Source: JBKJTP01 sp046590195 | GTDB lineage: Bacteria; Bacteroidota; Ignavibacteria; Palsa-1295 | Assembly: GCA_046590195.1 (NCBI GenBank) | Contig: JBKJTP010000153.1 | Location: 1 to 23,808 of the forward strand | Reading direction: 5' to 3' | DNA: 23,808 nucleotides | Shown: piece after piece, positions 1 to 7,899 of the stretch | Numbering within the stretch: position 1 is the stretch's first letter | How the letters are laid out: every line of letters begins with the position of its first letter | Translations under genes and position numbers: made by a program | The notes under the pieces: generated by a model | Seen by the model: the letters and a program-made list of their open reading frames with translations, nothing else | What the model was told of the DNA's origin: nothing | Database searches by the model: none

Positions 1-693
1 GCCAAGAAGTCGGATTACCGGAAGTTCAAGATCAAGACGGTTGTCGGTGTCGATGATTTCGAGTCGATGCGCGAAGTGGTCTATCGACGCTATTCACGCG
101 CACTTGCGGAAAAGCAGGACATGCCCGATCTCATCATCATCGATGGTGGCAAAGGCCAGTTGTCCAGCGCCTATGAAGTGCTGAAAGGATTGCAATTGAC
201 GAGCATACCGGTGATCGGCCTCGCGAAGCGCCTCGAAGAGGTGTTCACGGTTGGATCGCAAGATGCGCTGATATTGCCTCGGTCATCGAGCAGCCTAAGA
301 TTACTTCAGCAAGTACGGGATGAAGCACACCGCTTCGCAATCACGTATCATCGTCACCTGCGTGATAAGCGCACGCTGCAGACGGAGCTCACCGAGATCC
401 CTGGTGTTGGCAAGATCACATCGGTCAAGCTGCTGGAGCGGTTCGGGTCTGTCCATGGTGTGAGGCTTGCGACAGAGCCGGAGCTCGTTGAGGTTGTTGG
501 GCTGAAGGCGATGAAGCAGGTCGTGCAGTATTTCAAAGATCAGGCATTGCTCGAAGCTGCGAATGCGCTGCAGAATGAACTTGCGCAAATCGAGGCTGGC
601 GAACTGGAAGAAGAGTCTATGCCAGATGTGACAATAGAGGAGATCGATCTCGGTACCATTCCATCAAGTGATGAGCCTCGAGATAAAGAGTAA
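1..693 (+). CDS. uvrC: Excinuclease ABC subunit C, C-terminal part (5' end outside window)
   Basis: This is the C-terminal portion of UvrC, which makes the dual incisions in nucleotide excision repair after UvrAB have located the lesion. The reading frame is open from base 1, so the gene begins upstream of the window. The first visible residues (YRKFKIKTV, then DDFESMREVVYRRY) match the region just before the RNase H-like 5' incision domain. Next come DLIIIDGGKGQLSSA, the LPRSSSSLRLLQQVRDEAHR block and a tandem helix-hairpin-helix region around LTEIPGVGK, which in the family binds DNA. The last ~30 residues are acidic and poorly conserved. The N-terminal GIY-YIG nuclease domain is not in view. 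Its 3' end overlaps the start of tsaD by 23 bp, so the two are probably co-transcribed. The family assignment is firm. Confidence 0.95.
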   Translation, partial: AKKSDYRKFKIKTVVGVDDFESMREVVYRRYSRALAEKQDMPDLIIIDGGKGQLSSAYEVLKGLQLTSIPVIGLAKRLEEVFTVGSQDALILPRSSSSLRLLQQVRDEAHRFAITYHRHLRDKRTLQTELTEIPGVGKITSVKLLERFGSVHGVRLATEPELVEVVGLKAMKQVVQYFKDQALLEAANALQNELAQIEAGELEEESMPDVTIEEIDLGTIPSSDEPRDKE

Positions 694-1705
694 GCATACG
701 ATCCTCGCGATCGAGACATCGTGCGATGAGACGAGCGCAGCGATCCTGCGCGATGGTGAGCTCGCGTCTGTCGTGATCTCGTCCCAGCTGTTTCACAACG
801 ACTTCGGTGGTGTTGTGCCAGAGCTTGCCTCGCGTGCACATATGCGAGCTATGCTTCCGATCGTCAGGGAGACGCTCGCGAAGGCTTCCCTCACGCTTGA
901 TGATCTCACAGCGATCGCAGTAACGAATGCTCCGGGCTTAATGGGCTCGCTGCTTGTCGGCACGAGTTTCGCGAAAGGCTTAGCGTTTGGGCTCACCGTG
1001 CCGCTCATAGGAGTGAATCACATCGAGGCACATATCTTTAGTGCCCTGCTCGAGGAGGAGAAGCCGGAGTTGCCATTCATCGCGCTGATCGTCTCAGGTG
1101 GACATACGATGCTGCTGCTCGTTAAGGATGTCGGCGATTACGTTATGCTCGGCGAGACACTTGACGATGCAGCTGGCGAGGCATTCGATAAAGTTGGTAA
1201 GATGCTTGGCTTCGGTTATCCAGCCGGACCTATTGTCGATAGGCTCGCAAAAACAGGCGATCCGAAGTTCGTAGAGTTTCCTCGCGCGATGATCCACGAG
1301 AGCCATTACGACTTCAGCTTCTCTGGTCTGAAGACCTCGGTGCTCTACTGGTTCAAGAAGCAACCTGAGGTCAGCGGACAAATGCTGAACGATGTCTGCG
1401 CTTCCTTCCAGCGAGCACTAGTCGACACACTCGCGAGCAAGACGTTCAGGGCAGCGAAGGAGCATAAGGTGAACTCCGTAGTGGCTGTGGGTGGAGTCAG
1501 TGCGAATAGTGAATTGCGTTCACGGTTTGCGAATGATGCAACGAAGCTCGGCATGAAGTTCTTTACACCGCGTCCGATGTTCTCGACCGACAATGCAGCG
1601 ATGATCGCGATGCTGGCAGCGCTCAAGCTGGAGCGTGGGCTCATCGATGATCTTAAACTCCGAGCAGCCCCGCGAGCGCCGCTTGCGCAGAAGACAAGAT
1701 TGTAA
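671..1705 (+). CDS. tsaD: tRNA N6-adenosine threonylcarbamoyltransferase TsaD
   Basis: TsaD transfers the threonylcarbamoyl group from threonylcarbamoyl-AMP to A37 of ANN-decoding tRNAs (t6A), working with TsaB and TsaE in the cytoplasm. Visible family marks are ILAIETSCDETSAAIL near the N terminus, the metal-binding NHIEAH motif at about residues 116-121, SGGHT, DDAAGEAFDKVGKMLG, GYPAGPIVDRLA, FSFSGLKT, and VGGVSANSELR followed by TDNAAM near the C terminus. This is a full-length ASKHA-fold protein of 344 residues. A GTG (668) and an ATG (671) are adjacent; I chose the ATG. No clear Shine-Dalgarno precedes it, and the start lies inside uvrC in another frame, so translational coupling to uvrC is likely. 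tsaB and tsaE are not in the window. Confidence 0.96.
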   Translation: MSLEIKSKHTILAIETSCDETSAAILRDGELASVVISSQLFHNDFGGVVPELASRAHMRAMLPIVRETLAKASLTLDDLTAIAVTNAPGLMGSLLVGTSFAKGLAFGLTVPLIGVNHIEAHIFSALLEEEKPELPFIALIVSGGHTMLLLVKDVGDYVMLGETLDDAAGEAFDKVGKMLGFGYPAGPIVDRLAKTGDPKFVEFPRAMIHESHYDFSFSGLKTSVLYWFKKQPEVSGQMLNDVCASFQRALVDTLASKTFRAAKEHKVNSVVAVGGVSANSELRSRFANDATKLGMKFFTPRPMFSTDNAAMIAMLAALKLERGLIDDLKLRAAPRAPLAQKTRL

Positions 1706-1714
1706 AAGCCAACT

Positions 1715-1752
1715 CCGCACTCCGCACGGGCCTAGAGGACTGCGGAGTGCGG
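1715..1752 (+). repeat. 12-bp perfect inverted repeat just after tsaD
   Basis: CCGCACTCCGCA (1715-1726) is the exact reverse complement of TGCGGAGTGCGG (1741-1752), with a 14-nt loop. It lies 9 nt after the tsaD stop. There is no U-tract after it, only GTGTGAAAA, so it is a weak candidate for an intrinsic terminator. It may instead be the outer part of the palindromic element that follows, or an mRNA 3'-end stabiliser. Confidence 0.6.
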
Positions 1753-1765
1753 TGTGAAAATAGCG

Positions 1766-1926
1766 TGTCATCCTGAGCGATGCGCAATGGAGTCGGAGCG
1801 AAGCGGAGACGGAATGGAGCGGAGTCGAAGGATCTCCCTGGATGTTGGAGTGCGCCAGGGAGATCCTTCGACTCGGCTTTGTTTCAGTTGCTACGCTCCT
1901 TGCACTCAGCCTCGCTCAGCATGACA
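1766..1926. repeat. 161-bp interspersed palindromic element (TGTCATCCTGAGCG type)
   Basis: The outer arms are TGTCATCCTGAGCGA (1766-1780) and TCGCTCAGCATGACA (1912-1926), inverted copies with one mismatch. The centre is a perfect 20-bp stem, 1822-1841 against 1855-1874, with a 13-nt loop. Purine-rich partial duplications of ATGGAGTCGGAGC/ATGGAGCGGAGTC type lie between the left arms. I recognise this kind of element (TGTCATCCTGAG...AAGGATCT) from intergenic regions of many unrelated bacteria, but its copy number here cannot be judged from one window. It has no coding capacity of its own. One frame stays open through it into rsmB, which could mislead start calling. Confidence 0.8.
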
Positions 1927-1965
1927 GGCGAGAGATATTCATTCAAAAGACGGGACACCGCACAC

Positions 1966-3237
1966 ATGCGCCAATCGAGTTTGATCGGTCATACGATCGA
2001 GATCTATTCTAAGTACGCCGATAATCCTGAGAAGCCTGCGGATTCGCTTATCCGCCAATTCTTCTACGAACGCAAGTATCTCGGCGCCAAGGACCGCCGC
2101 TTCATCGCCGATGCTTACTTCGGTACGATCAAGAACAAACTCCGTTGCGAAGCGCTCGCGACCGATGCAACGGGCGACCGTATCTCGCACCGCGCACTGA
2201 TCGTCGCTGCGTATCTCATCGCGAATGCAGGCGTTGTACCGCAGTCGATGCAGGAAGCACTTGCCGAGATCAACCTGACATTCCCGATCGAAGTCTTTGA
2301 GGCCATGGGCGACCGCATGCGCGAAGTGCGCAGGCTGAGCGCGCTTGACCCAGCCACACGCCTCTCGACAGGCTACTCCTTCCCGAAGTGGTTCGTTGAG
2401 CGATTGTCGAATGAGTATCCGATCGAGGAGGTTGAATCCATTCTCGAGTCGTTGAACGACGAAGCGCCAACAGTGCTTCGCGTGAACAAGCTCGTGCTCA
2501 ACACACGTGATGAATTGCGCGTCGAGCTGGAGAACGAGGGCTGCGAGTCAACGCTGTCGCTGATCGCGCCCGATGCGCTTGTGCTGCCGAAGCGCTTGAA
2601 CGTCATGGGACTCAGCGCATTCAAGCGTGGTGCGTTCGAAGTGCAGGACGAGGCCAGCCAGATGGTGGCGCCATTCGCGAGTTTCGAGAAGGCATCGATC
2701 AAGGCGCTCGATGCATGCGCAGGTGCAGGCGGCAAGACGCTCCACCTCGCAGCGCTACTTCGGAATAAGGGCGAGATCTTCGCGACAGACGTCGAAAGTT
2801 ACAAGCTCGAAGAATTGAAGCGTCGTGTCAAGCGTAGCACTGCGCAGAACGTACGGATCGTGATGCCTGACCAGAAACCGAAGATGCTCGGCGACGCAAA
2901 GAAGGAGTGGTTTGATCTGGTGCTGCTCGACGTGCCCTGCTCGGGTACCGGGACGGTACGCCGGAATCCTGGCATTAAATGGGTACTCTCGGAGCAAATG
3001 CTCGCTGAGCTGGTGGCGAAGCAGCATCTGATCTTGCAGGAGAATATCCCGTACCTGAAGCCTGGGGGTAAGCTCGTCTATGCCACCTGCTCGATCCTCC
3101 GCGAAGAGGGTGAGGACCAGGCAAAGTGGATTCTGGACACCTTTCCGGGGCAATTTGAGCTAGAGCAGGAGCTTCGGACGCGTCCCGACAAAGAAGGCTG
3201 CGACGGGTTTTATGCGGCTCGGCTAAGACGGATCTGA
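1966..3237 (+). CDS. rsmB: 16S rRNA (cytosine-C5)-methyltransferase, RsmB/NOP family
   Basis: This is an S-adenosylmethionine-dependent m5C RNA methyltransferase; the RsmB type modifies C967 (E. coli numbering) of 16S rRNA. The N-terminal ~130 residues (FFYERKYLGAKDRRFIADAY) resemble the helical NusB-like RNA-binding domain. SAM-binding motif I, DACAGAGGKTLHLAALL, begins at about residue 249. Motif IV, DVPCSGTGTVRRNP, has Cys325, and motif VI, YATCS, has Cys375; these are the two catalytic-site cysteines of the family. The 423-residue length is normal. I place the start at ATG 1966: the frame is open for 62 more codons upstream, but those codons lie in the palindromic repeat and give a low-complexity, non-homologous extension. 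RsmB is the likely member, though close NOP2-type paralogs such as RsmF cannot be excluded. Confidence 0.9.
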   Translation: MRQSSLIGHTIEIYSKYADNPEKPADSLIRQFFYERKYLGAKDRRFIADAYFGTIKNKLRCEALATDATGDRISHRALIVAAYLIANAGVVPQSMQEALAEINLTFPIEVFEAMGDRMREVRRLSALDPATRLSTGYSFPKWFVERLSNEYPIEEVESILESLNDEAPTVLRVNKLVLNTRDELRVELENEGCESTLSLIAPDALVLPKRLNVMGLSAFKRGAFEVQDEASQMVAPFASFEKASIKALDACAGAGGKTLHLAALLRNKGEIFATDVESYKLEELKRRVKRSTAQNVRIVMPDQKPKMLGDAKKEWFDLVLLDVPCSGTGTVRRNPGIKWVLSEQMLAELVAKQHLILQENIPYLKPGGKLVYATCSILREEGEDQAKWILDTFPGQFELEQELRTRPDKEGCDGFYAARLRRI

Positions 3238-3287
3238 GCTTTCTAAAAGAATTTACAATTGTGCATTTATTTGAGAATTCTCAGCCG

Positions 3288-3295
3288 TATATTTG
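3288..3295 (+). promoter_or_regulatory. Candidate Bacteroidota-type -7 promoter element for pgsA
   Basis: TATATTTG is a perfect match to TAnnTTTG, 80 bp before the pgsA ATG in the AT-rich gap after rsmB. The -33 element is not well placed: the nearest TTG triplets are 14 and 26 nt upstream, outside the usual 17-23. If it is used, the 5' leader would contain the palindrome at 3309-3335. Confidence 0.4.
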
Positions 3296-3308
3296 CATAT
3301 AGGGCGTG

Positions 3309-3335
3309 TAGGTCCTATGGGTTCTATAGGACGTA
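3309..3335. repeat. Imperfect GGTCCTAT palindrome, copy 1
   Basis: TAGGTCCTAT (3309-3318) and ATAGGACGTA (3326-3335) are inverted arms matching at 9 of 10 positions, with a 7-nt loop. A longer relative with the same TAGGTCCTATG start lies at 12535-12576. Here the element sits in the intergenic region or 5' leader ahead of pgsA. It could be a dispersed repeat, a protein-binding palindrome or an RNA hairpin. Confidence 0.6.
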
Positions 3336-3374
3336 TCGCGTAACCGATCCGACGACAACGCTACTCAGAAAGAG

Positions 3375-3992
3375 ATGAGCTTCCCGACACAACTGACAGT
3401 GCTGCGCATCTTGCTGGTGCCGGTCTTCTACGTGCTCTTCGCCGTAGTTGAGCCTGCACAGATGTTCTGGGCCGGATTAGTATTTTTGATCGCTGCACTC
3501 AGCGATTGGTACGACGGATATATCGCACGCCGCTATAACTCGGTCACCGCGCTCGGTGCGTTCCTCGATCCTCTCGCTGATAAGCTCCTCACCAGCACCG
3601 CTCTCATCGCATTCGCCGCGATGGATCTTGTGCCGATGTGGATGGTGCTGATCGTTGTTGCTCGCGATGTTTATCTCACCGTGTTCCGCATCGTTGCAGA
3701 TAACATGCGCAAGCCGGTCAAGACAAGTTCAGCCGCCAAGGTCAAGACTTTCCTTCAGATGGCGTTCATCGGCTATGTGCTGGTCGCGCTGATCATGCTC
3801 GATGGCACGATCGGTCAGGGCGCCGCAAAGCTCGCAACGGTGCTGCTCGATCAAGCGACGCTCTACGTGTTGATCTCGATGCTCTCGCTGATCACCGTCT
3901 GGACCGCGATACAGTACACCTACGACAATTGGGCAGTGTGGCGCTCTGTGACGCGCCGCTATATTCTCCGCCGCTCACCACAGAAGCTCTAA
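3375..3992 (+). CDS. pgsA: CDP-diacylglycerol--glycerol-3-phosphate 3-phosphatidyltransferase
   Basis: PgsA makes phosphatidylglycerophosphate from CDP-diacylglycerol and glycerol 3-phosphate, the committed step to phosphatidylglycerol, in the inner membrane. The full CDP-alcohol phosphatidyltransferase signature is present: D44-x2-D47-G48-x2-A51-R52-x8-G61-x3-D65-x3-D69, the metal- and CDP-binding residues. The N-terminal SFPTQLTVLRILLVPVF is typical of PgsA, and several hydrophobic segments follow over 205 residues. The ATG is preceded by the purine-rich AGAAAGAG. pgpA begins 10 nt downstream and would encode the next enzyme of the pathway, which supports this assignment over cardiolipin or phosphatidylserine synthase of the same fold. 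Confidence 0.93.
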   Translation: MSFPTQLTVLRILLVPVFYVLFAVVEPAQMFWAGLVFLIAALSDWYDGYIARRYNSVTALGAFLDPLADKLLTSTALIAFAAMDLVPMWMVLIVVARDVYLTVFRIVADNMRKPVKTSSAAKVKTFLQMAFIGYVLVALIMLDGTIGQGAAKLATVLLDQATLYVLISMLSLITVWTAIQYTYDNWAVWRSVTRRYILRRSPQKL

Positions 3993-4002
3993 CGCCGCGC
4001 CT

Positions 4003-4587
4003 GTGCGTCCTTCGGATCCTAAGACGAAAATCCCAGCGAACGGATCTGCCAGCAAAGAGCACGTCCACTGGTTTAAAAAAGCTCGATCCCGCGCCTGGGA
4101 TAGATCCAAACTTGATCTAAGTCCCGTACCTCGTTGGGCATTGATCTCGGGGACGTTCTTCATGGCCGGGCTCTTCCCGATCGCCTCCGGTACGTTCGCA
4201 AGTCTTCTCGCTGCCCTGCTCGTTCACTTCGTCGAGCCTCTGCAATCGGTGATCCCGCTTGTGGTTGCCGCGCTGGTCTATCTCGGTACTGGCATAGCTG
4301 CTTCGAACATCATCGAGCGTAAGCTAAGCCTCGATGACCCCAGCATGATCGTAGCAGATGAGGTGGTCGGACAATGGATCGCGCTGATCCCCTGGACGAT
4401 CTACGGCGGTTGGAAGCATGCGCTCATCGGCTTCATCGCTTTCCGCTTCTTCGATATCGTCAAGGTCTGGCCGGCTTCTGTTCTCGAACGCCAGCATGGC
4501 GGCTTCGGAGTGATGATGGATGATGTCGTCGCGGGTATCTACGCGAACATCACGACGAATCTGGTCCTAGTCTACTTACTCTCTTAA
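4003..4587 (+). CDS. pgpA: Phosphatidylglycerophosphatase A
   Basis: PgpA dephosphorylates phosphatidylglycerophosphate to phosphatidylglycerol. Family marks in order are GLFPIASGTFASLLAAL in the first membrane segment, DDPSMIVADEVVGQW, FRFFDIVKVWPASVLE and HGGFGVMMDDVVAGIYAN; the conserved acidic residues lie in the VADE and MMDDVVAG blocks. There are about four hydrophobic segments. The frame opens at GTG 4003, giving 194 residues with a ~45-residue basic, hydrophilic N terminus. The first in-frame ATG (4162) would cut into the first conserved membrane segment, so the start is GTG 4003 or another non-ATG codon between. It lies 10 nt after pgsA and 15 nt before cinA, in a probable operon with consecutive lipid-pathway steps. 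Confidence 0.92.
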   Translation: MRPSDPKTKIPANGSASKEHVHWFKKARSRAWDRSKLDLSPVPRWALISGTFFMAGLFPIASGTFASLLAALLVHFVEPLQSVIPLVVAALVYLGTGIAASNIIERKLSLDDPSMIVADEVVGQWIALIPWTIYGGWKHALIGFIAFRFFDIVKVWPASVLERQHGGFGVMMDDVVAGIYANITTNLVLVYLLS

Positions 4588-4602
4588 CTTCTCTTACTTC
4601 CG

Positions 4603-5898
4603 ATGGCTGTTCTCGCTGAAGTGATCTCGATCGGGGATGAACTGCTCATCGGGCAAGTGGTCAACACCAATGCATCGACCGTATCGAAGGCGCTTAATAA
4701 AGTTGGTATTCGTGTTCCTCGTATCACAACCATAGGTGATAATCCCGCAGCGATACGTATGGCATTCGAGCGTGCATGGGCTGAACATGATGTAGTTATT
4801 GTGACGGGAGGCTTGGGACCAACGCACGATGACATCAGCAAGGCGATGGTCTCCGAGTTCTTTTCTGCGCCGCTGGAATTCCATGAGCCGATCTTCGAAA
4901 AAGTACGCCAGCGATTCGAGCGGTTGGGTGTAAGGAAGATGCCTGAGTCCAATCGCTCGCAGGCGATGGTGCCGCAAGGCTTTGTCACACTTCGCAATGA
5001 TGTTGGCACAGCGCCAGGATTGTTGTACGCGAAGGATGGAAAACTCTTCGCCATTCTGCCCGGTGTGCCGCACGAGATGGAGTTTATCCTGAAAGATTCG
5101 CTTCTCGAGCAGTTGCACACGTGCTTCGAAGGCCGTGGCCTCGAAGCGATCATTCACCGCACTCTTATTACTGCCGGTATCGGCGAATCGATGCTGGCTG
5201 ATAAACTCGGCAACGTTGAAGAGCTACTTCAAGGTGAAGCGACGCTTGCTTTCTTGCCACGTAGCAGTGGTGTGAGATTGCGCATCACGGCCATCGGCGA
5301 TCGCCGGACAAAAGTTGAAGACGCCCTCTATCGCATCACGAAGACGATCTACGATCGGGTCGGAATGCACATTGTTGGGCAGGACGATGCATCGATCGCA
5401 GAAGCAGTAGTGCGATTGTTGGAAGAGCGTGGCGAATCGCTCGCGGTCGCCGAGAGCTGTACAGGCGGGATGCTTGGTGCAGCACTAACGGACGTCGCGG
5501 GCTCCAGCGCGGTCTTCGAAGGTGGCGTGATCTCTTACAGCAATGAGGTCAAGCAGTTGCATCTGGATGTGCCGCAGGAGATGCTTGACCAGTACGGTGC
5601 TGTCAGCGAGCAGGTTGCATTGGTGATGGCGGAGAAAGCTCGCGAGAAGTTTGGCTCGACGTACGCGCTCTCGGTCACCGGCATCGCAGGTCCGGGTGGC
5701 GCGACGGAGACGAAGCCTGTAGGCCTTGTCTACGTGGGGCTCGCGCAAAAGGGACAGCCTACGGTCTCGCGCAAATTCCAGTTCATCGAAGACCGGAAGA
5801 TCAATCGAGAGAGAAGCGTCGCTTCTTCGCTCGAGATGCTGCGCCGCAGACTTACCAGTCAAGAAGATCTTTACTCGCTGTTAGACAACAGCCGTTAG
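4603..5898 (+). CDS. cinA: CinA family protein: MoaB-like domain plus NMN deamidase domain
   Basis: This is a two-domain CinA of normal length (431 residues). Residues ~1-170 form the molybdopterin-binding-like (COG1058) domain, with ISIGDELLIGQVVNTNA and VTGGLGPTHDD. From about residue 265 the CinA C-terminal domain begins, with VAESCTGGMLGAALTDV, then GGVISYSNEVKQ and SVTGIAGPGGAT; in characterised members this domain hydrolyses nicotinamide mononucleotide (PncC activity), and the N-terminal domain can act on ADP-ribose. The function here is therefore pyridine-nucleotide salvage or clean-up, by family. It starts at ATG 4603, 15 nt after pgpA. Its last 18 bp overlap the last 18 bp of the convergent transporter gene. 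I saw no terminator between the two. Confidence 0.93.
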   Translation: MAVLAEVISIGDELLIGQVVNTNASTVSKALNKVGIRVPRITTIGDNPAAIRMAFERAWAEHDVVIVTGGLGPTHDDISKAMVSEFFSAPLEFHEPIFEKVRQRFERLGVRKMPESNRSQAMVPQGFVTLRNDVGTAPGLLYAKDGKLFAILPGVPHEMEFILKDSLLEQLHTCFEGRGLEAIIHRTLITAGIGESMLADKLGNVEELLQGEATLAFLPRSSGVRLRITAIGDRRTKVEDALYRITKTIYDRVGMHIVGQDDASIAEAVVRLLEERGESLAVAESCTGGMLGAALTDVAGSSAVFEGGVISYSNEVKQLHLDVPQEMLDQYGAVSEQVALVMAEKAREKFGSTYALSVTGIAGPGGATETKPVGLVYVGLAQKGQPTVSRKFQFIEDRKINRERSVASSLEMLRRRLTSQEDLYSLLDNSR

Positions 5899-7152
5899 TC
5901 TGGCTTCCTCAACAGAGATCCTTGGCTCGCTGACCTTTCGGATCAGCAGCAATCCAGCAATGAAGAATACGATCAGCGACAGCACTGCTTCGCGTTGTCC
6001 GAACAGATCCGACATCACGCCGAAGATCAGCGGCCCGAACACCGCGCTTGCCTTGCCACAAAAGCCATCGTAGAAACCGAAGAACTCTGTCGTCTTCTCT
6101 GGCGGCGTAAGTTTCGCCATCATGCTGCGTGAAGCGGATTGGCTAGAGCCAAGTGCTACCGCAGCGAGTGCTCCAACTCCGTAGAAGAGGCTGGCATCCG
6201 TCGCGAAGTACGAGGCAACACTAACGACGCACCAGATCACAAGCGTAATAATGATCGTGCGCCTCGGGCCTTGCTTATCCGTGATGAATCCAAAAATGTA
6301 TGAGCTGATCGCAGCGACGACCTGGATCATGATGAAGAACTTGATCAGGTCGGCAGTCTCGAAGCCAAGTGTGTTCTTCGCGTAGCGTCCGGAGAATCCG
6401 ATGACGGTCAGTATCGCATCGTTGTAGATGAAGAATGCAAGCAGGAAGCGCGCAACGTTCTTGTATTTGCGGATGCTGCGTATCGTGTCGATCGTGCGAG
6501 TGAAGCCTGCCCGGATCGGCGACCCGGTTCTTGTTTTGCCGCCTCCACTCCTAGGTGCGATTAGAAACAGTGGAAATGCGAACAACAGGAAGAATGCAGC
6601 GGTGATCAGGAAGGACTCTGATATCTTCTCCGCCTCTAGGAATCCGCTAAGTAACAGGATGATGACGAACCCACCGATGTATCCCGCAGCGAAGCCATAG
6701 CCAGATAAGCGTCCATAATGCGATTCGTCGGTAAGCTCTGGCAGGTAGGCATTGTAGAAGATGATGCCGCCTTCGAATCCTGCATTTGCAAGGATGAAGA
6801 GTCCCATGGCGATCGCGACCATTCCTGGCTGCACAAATGCAAGCGCAGCGGTGCAAAGCACCGTGACGAGACTGAAAGCGATCAAAAACTGCTTCTTCGA
6901 ATTCGTGGAATCAGCGATGGCGCCAAGGATTGGGCCGGTCAATGCAACGATCAGCATCGAGATGCTCATTGCGATTCCCCAATACAGATCACCGCGGCCA
7001 TCGGTCACGATGACATTACCGAAATAGATCGGTAGCACAAGAGTGACCATGATCACAGCGAACGCACTGTTACCAAAGTCGAAGGATATCCATGCAGGGA
7101 TAAGTCCTCGCTTCCGCACTTGTAGGGGAGCGGTTGTCGTAGGTGCAGTCAC
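5881..7152 (-). CDS. MFS transporter, UMF1 (Atg22-like) family
   Basis: This is a predicted inner-membrane permease of 423 residues with about twelve hydrophobic segments. The N-terminal ISFDFGNSAFAVIMVTLVLP, followed by GPILGAIADSTNSKK (the MFS loop 2-3 region), GFEGGIIFYNAYLPELT and SGYGFAAGYIGG, is typical of the UMF1 branch of the major facilitator superfamily. In the second half, GFITDKQGPRR and SQSASRSMMAKLTPPEKTTEFFGFYD are also characteristic. The natural substrates of bacterial UMF1 proteins are generally unknown; amino-acid or metabolite efflux is only a guess. The start is GTG 7152, 39 nt downstream of nusB on the same strand, so it may share that transcript. The gene ends inside cinA, tail to tail. 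Confidence 0.88.
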   Translation of the reverse strand: MTAPTTTAPLQVRKRGLIPAWISFDFGNSAFAVIMVTLVLPIYFGNVIVTDGRGDLYWGIAMSISMLIVALTGPILGAIADSTNSKKQFLIAFSLVTVLCTAALAFVQPGMVAIAMGLFILANAGFEGGIIFYNAYLPELTDESHYGRLSGYGFAAGYIGGFVIILLLSGFLEAEKISESFLITAAFFLLFAFPLFLIAPRSGGGKTRTGSPIRAGFTRTIDTIRSIRKYKNVARFLLAFFIYNDAILTVIGFSGRYAKNTLGFETADLIKFFIMIQVVAAISSYIFGFITDKQGPRRTIIITLVIWCVVSVASYFATDASLFYGVGALAAVALGSSQSASRSMMAKLTPPEKTTEFFGFYDGFCGKASAVFGPLIFGVMSDLFGQREAVLSLIVFFIAGLLLIRKVSEPRISVEEARLTAVV

Positions 7153-7191
7153 GGTCGGAAGAGGCTTTAGAGAGAGAGCAGAGTCGCCGAC

Positions 7192-7767
7192 TTACATCGT
7201 CCGGTCGATGAGTCCTCGGCCTGTTTTGTTCAGATTGCCATCTTCAGTCAGCTGCGTCATGACAGCGTGAAGGATGCCGTTGATGAACTTGCCGCTGTCA
7301 TCTGTCGAGAAATCCTTCGCGATCTCGATCAACTCGTTGATCGTCGCCTTCGGTGGGATCTCAGGGAAATACCGAAGCTCTGTGATGCCGATCTCGATCA
7401 GGATGCGATCGATCAACGCGATGCGGGTGAAATCCCAGTGGCGAAGACGATCAGTGATCAGCTGCTTGGTCTCAGCTTCGTTCGAGGTGAGCTTCAATGT
7501 GAGCTCTCGCGCGAACTGGAGTGCCGCTGCATCGTCGCCAAGATCGTTGAGGACGAATTCCTTAAAAAGATCATCGACGTCAGCACCGTTCAATGCACGC
7601 GCGTAGAGCATCTGCATGACGCGCTCGCGGGCGAGCCTGCGGCGTGGAAGCTTCTTATCTCGCTCAATATCATTCTCGAAGATCTCATCCGACTCTATCT
7701 TAGGAGCGGGTGACTCGACATGATCTTTGCTCGAAACGGTCTGATCTTTTCTCGAAGCGGACTTCAC
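7192..7767 (-). CDS. nusB: Transcription antitermination / ribosome biogenesis factor NusB
   Basis: NusB binds boxA RNA together with S10 (NusE) and promotes processive transcription of rRNA operons. The conserved core starts near residue 40 (RRRLARERVMQMLYAR) and continues through ALIDRILIEIGITEL and ATINELIEIAKDFSTDDSGKFINGIL, the most diagnostic part of the family. At 191 residues it is longer than the usual 140-160 because of a ~39-residue charged N-terminal extension. The start is GTG 7767; an in-frame stop codon directly precedes it, so no earlier start is possible, but a later non-ATG start could shorten the extension. A candidate -7 element lies 82 nt upstream, suggesting a promoter separate from the genes to the right. 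Confidence 0.93.
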   Translation of the reverse strand: MKSASRKDQTVSSKDHVESPAPKIESDEIFENDIERDKKLPRRRLARERVMQMLYARALNGADVDDLFKEFVLNDLGDDAAALQFARELTLKLTSNEAETKQLITDRLRHWDFTRIALIDRILIEIGITELRYFPEIPPKATINELIEIAKDFSTDDSGKFINGILHAVMTQLTEDGNLNKTGRGLIDRTM

Positions 7768-7849
7768 TTATTTCAAAGTACTCGCACCTTGGCGATGGAC
7801 GCAAACTAGGAAAACGATTTTATCTCGATCCAGCGCAATTGCCGGGATG

Positions 7850-7857
7850 CAAAAATA
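7850..7857 (-). promoter_or_regulatory. Candidate -7 promoter element for nusB
   Basis: On the minus strand the sequence reads TATTTTTG, a perfect TAnnTTTG, in the 132-bp gap between the SurA-N-like gene and nusB. No TTG is seen 17-23 nt further upstream, so the call rests on the -7 element and its location alone. Confidence 0.35.
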
Positions 7858-7899
7858 CGCACTAATTTCCAGCGACCCTTGGTATCAGCGCTGGAGGGA

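Noticed and set aside
1780..1965. 62-codon N-terminal extension of the rsmB frame
   Set aside because: It translates the palindromic repeat, is rich in Arg/Ser without RsmB homology, and ATG 1966 begins at the normal family N terminus.
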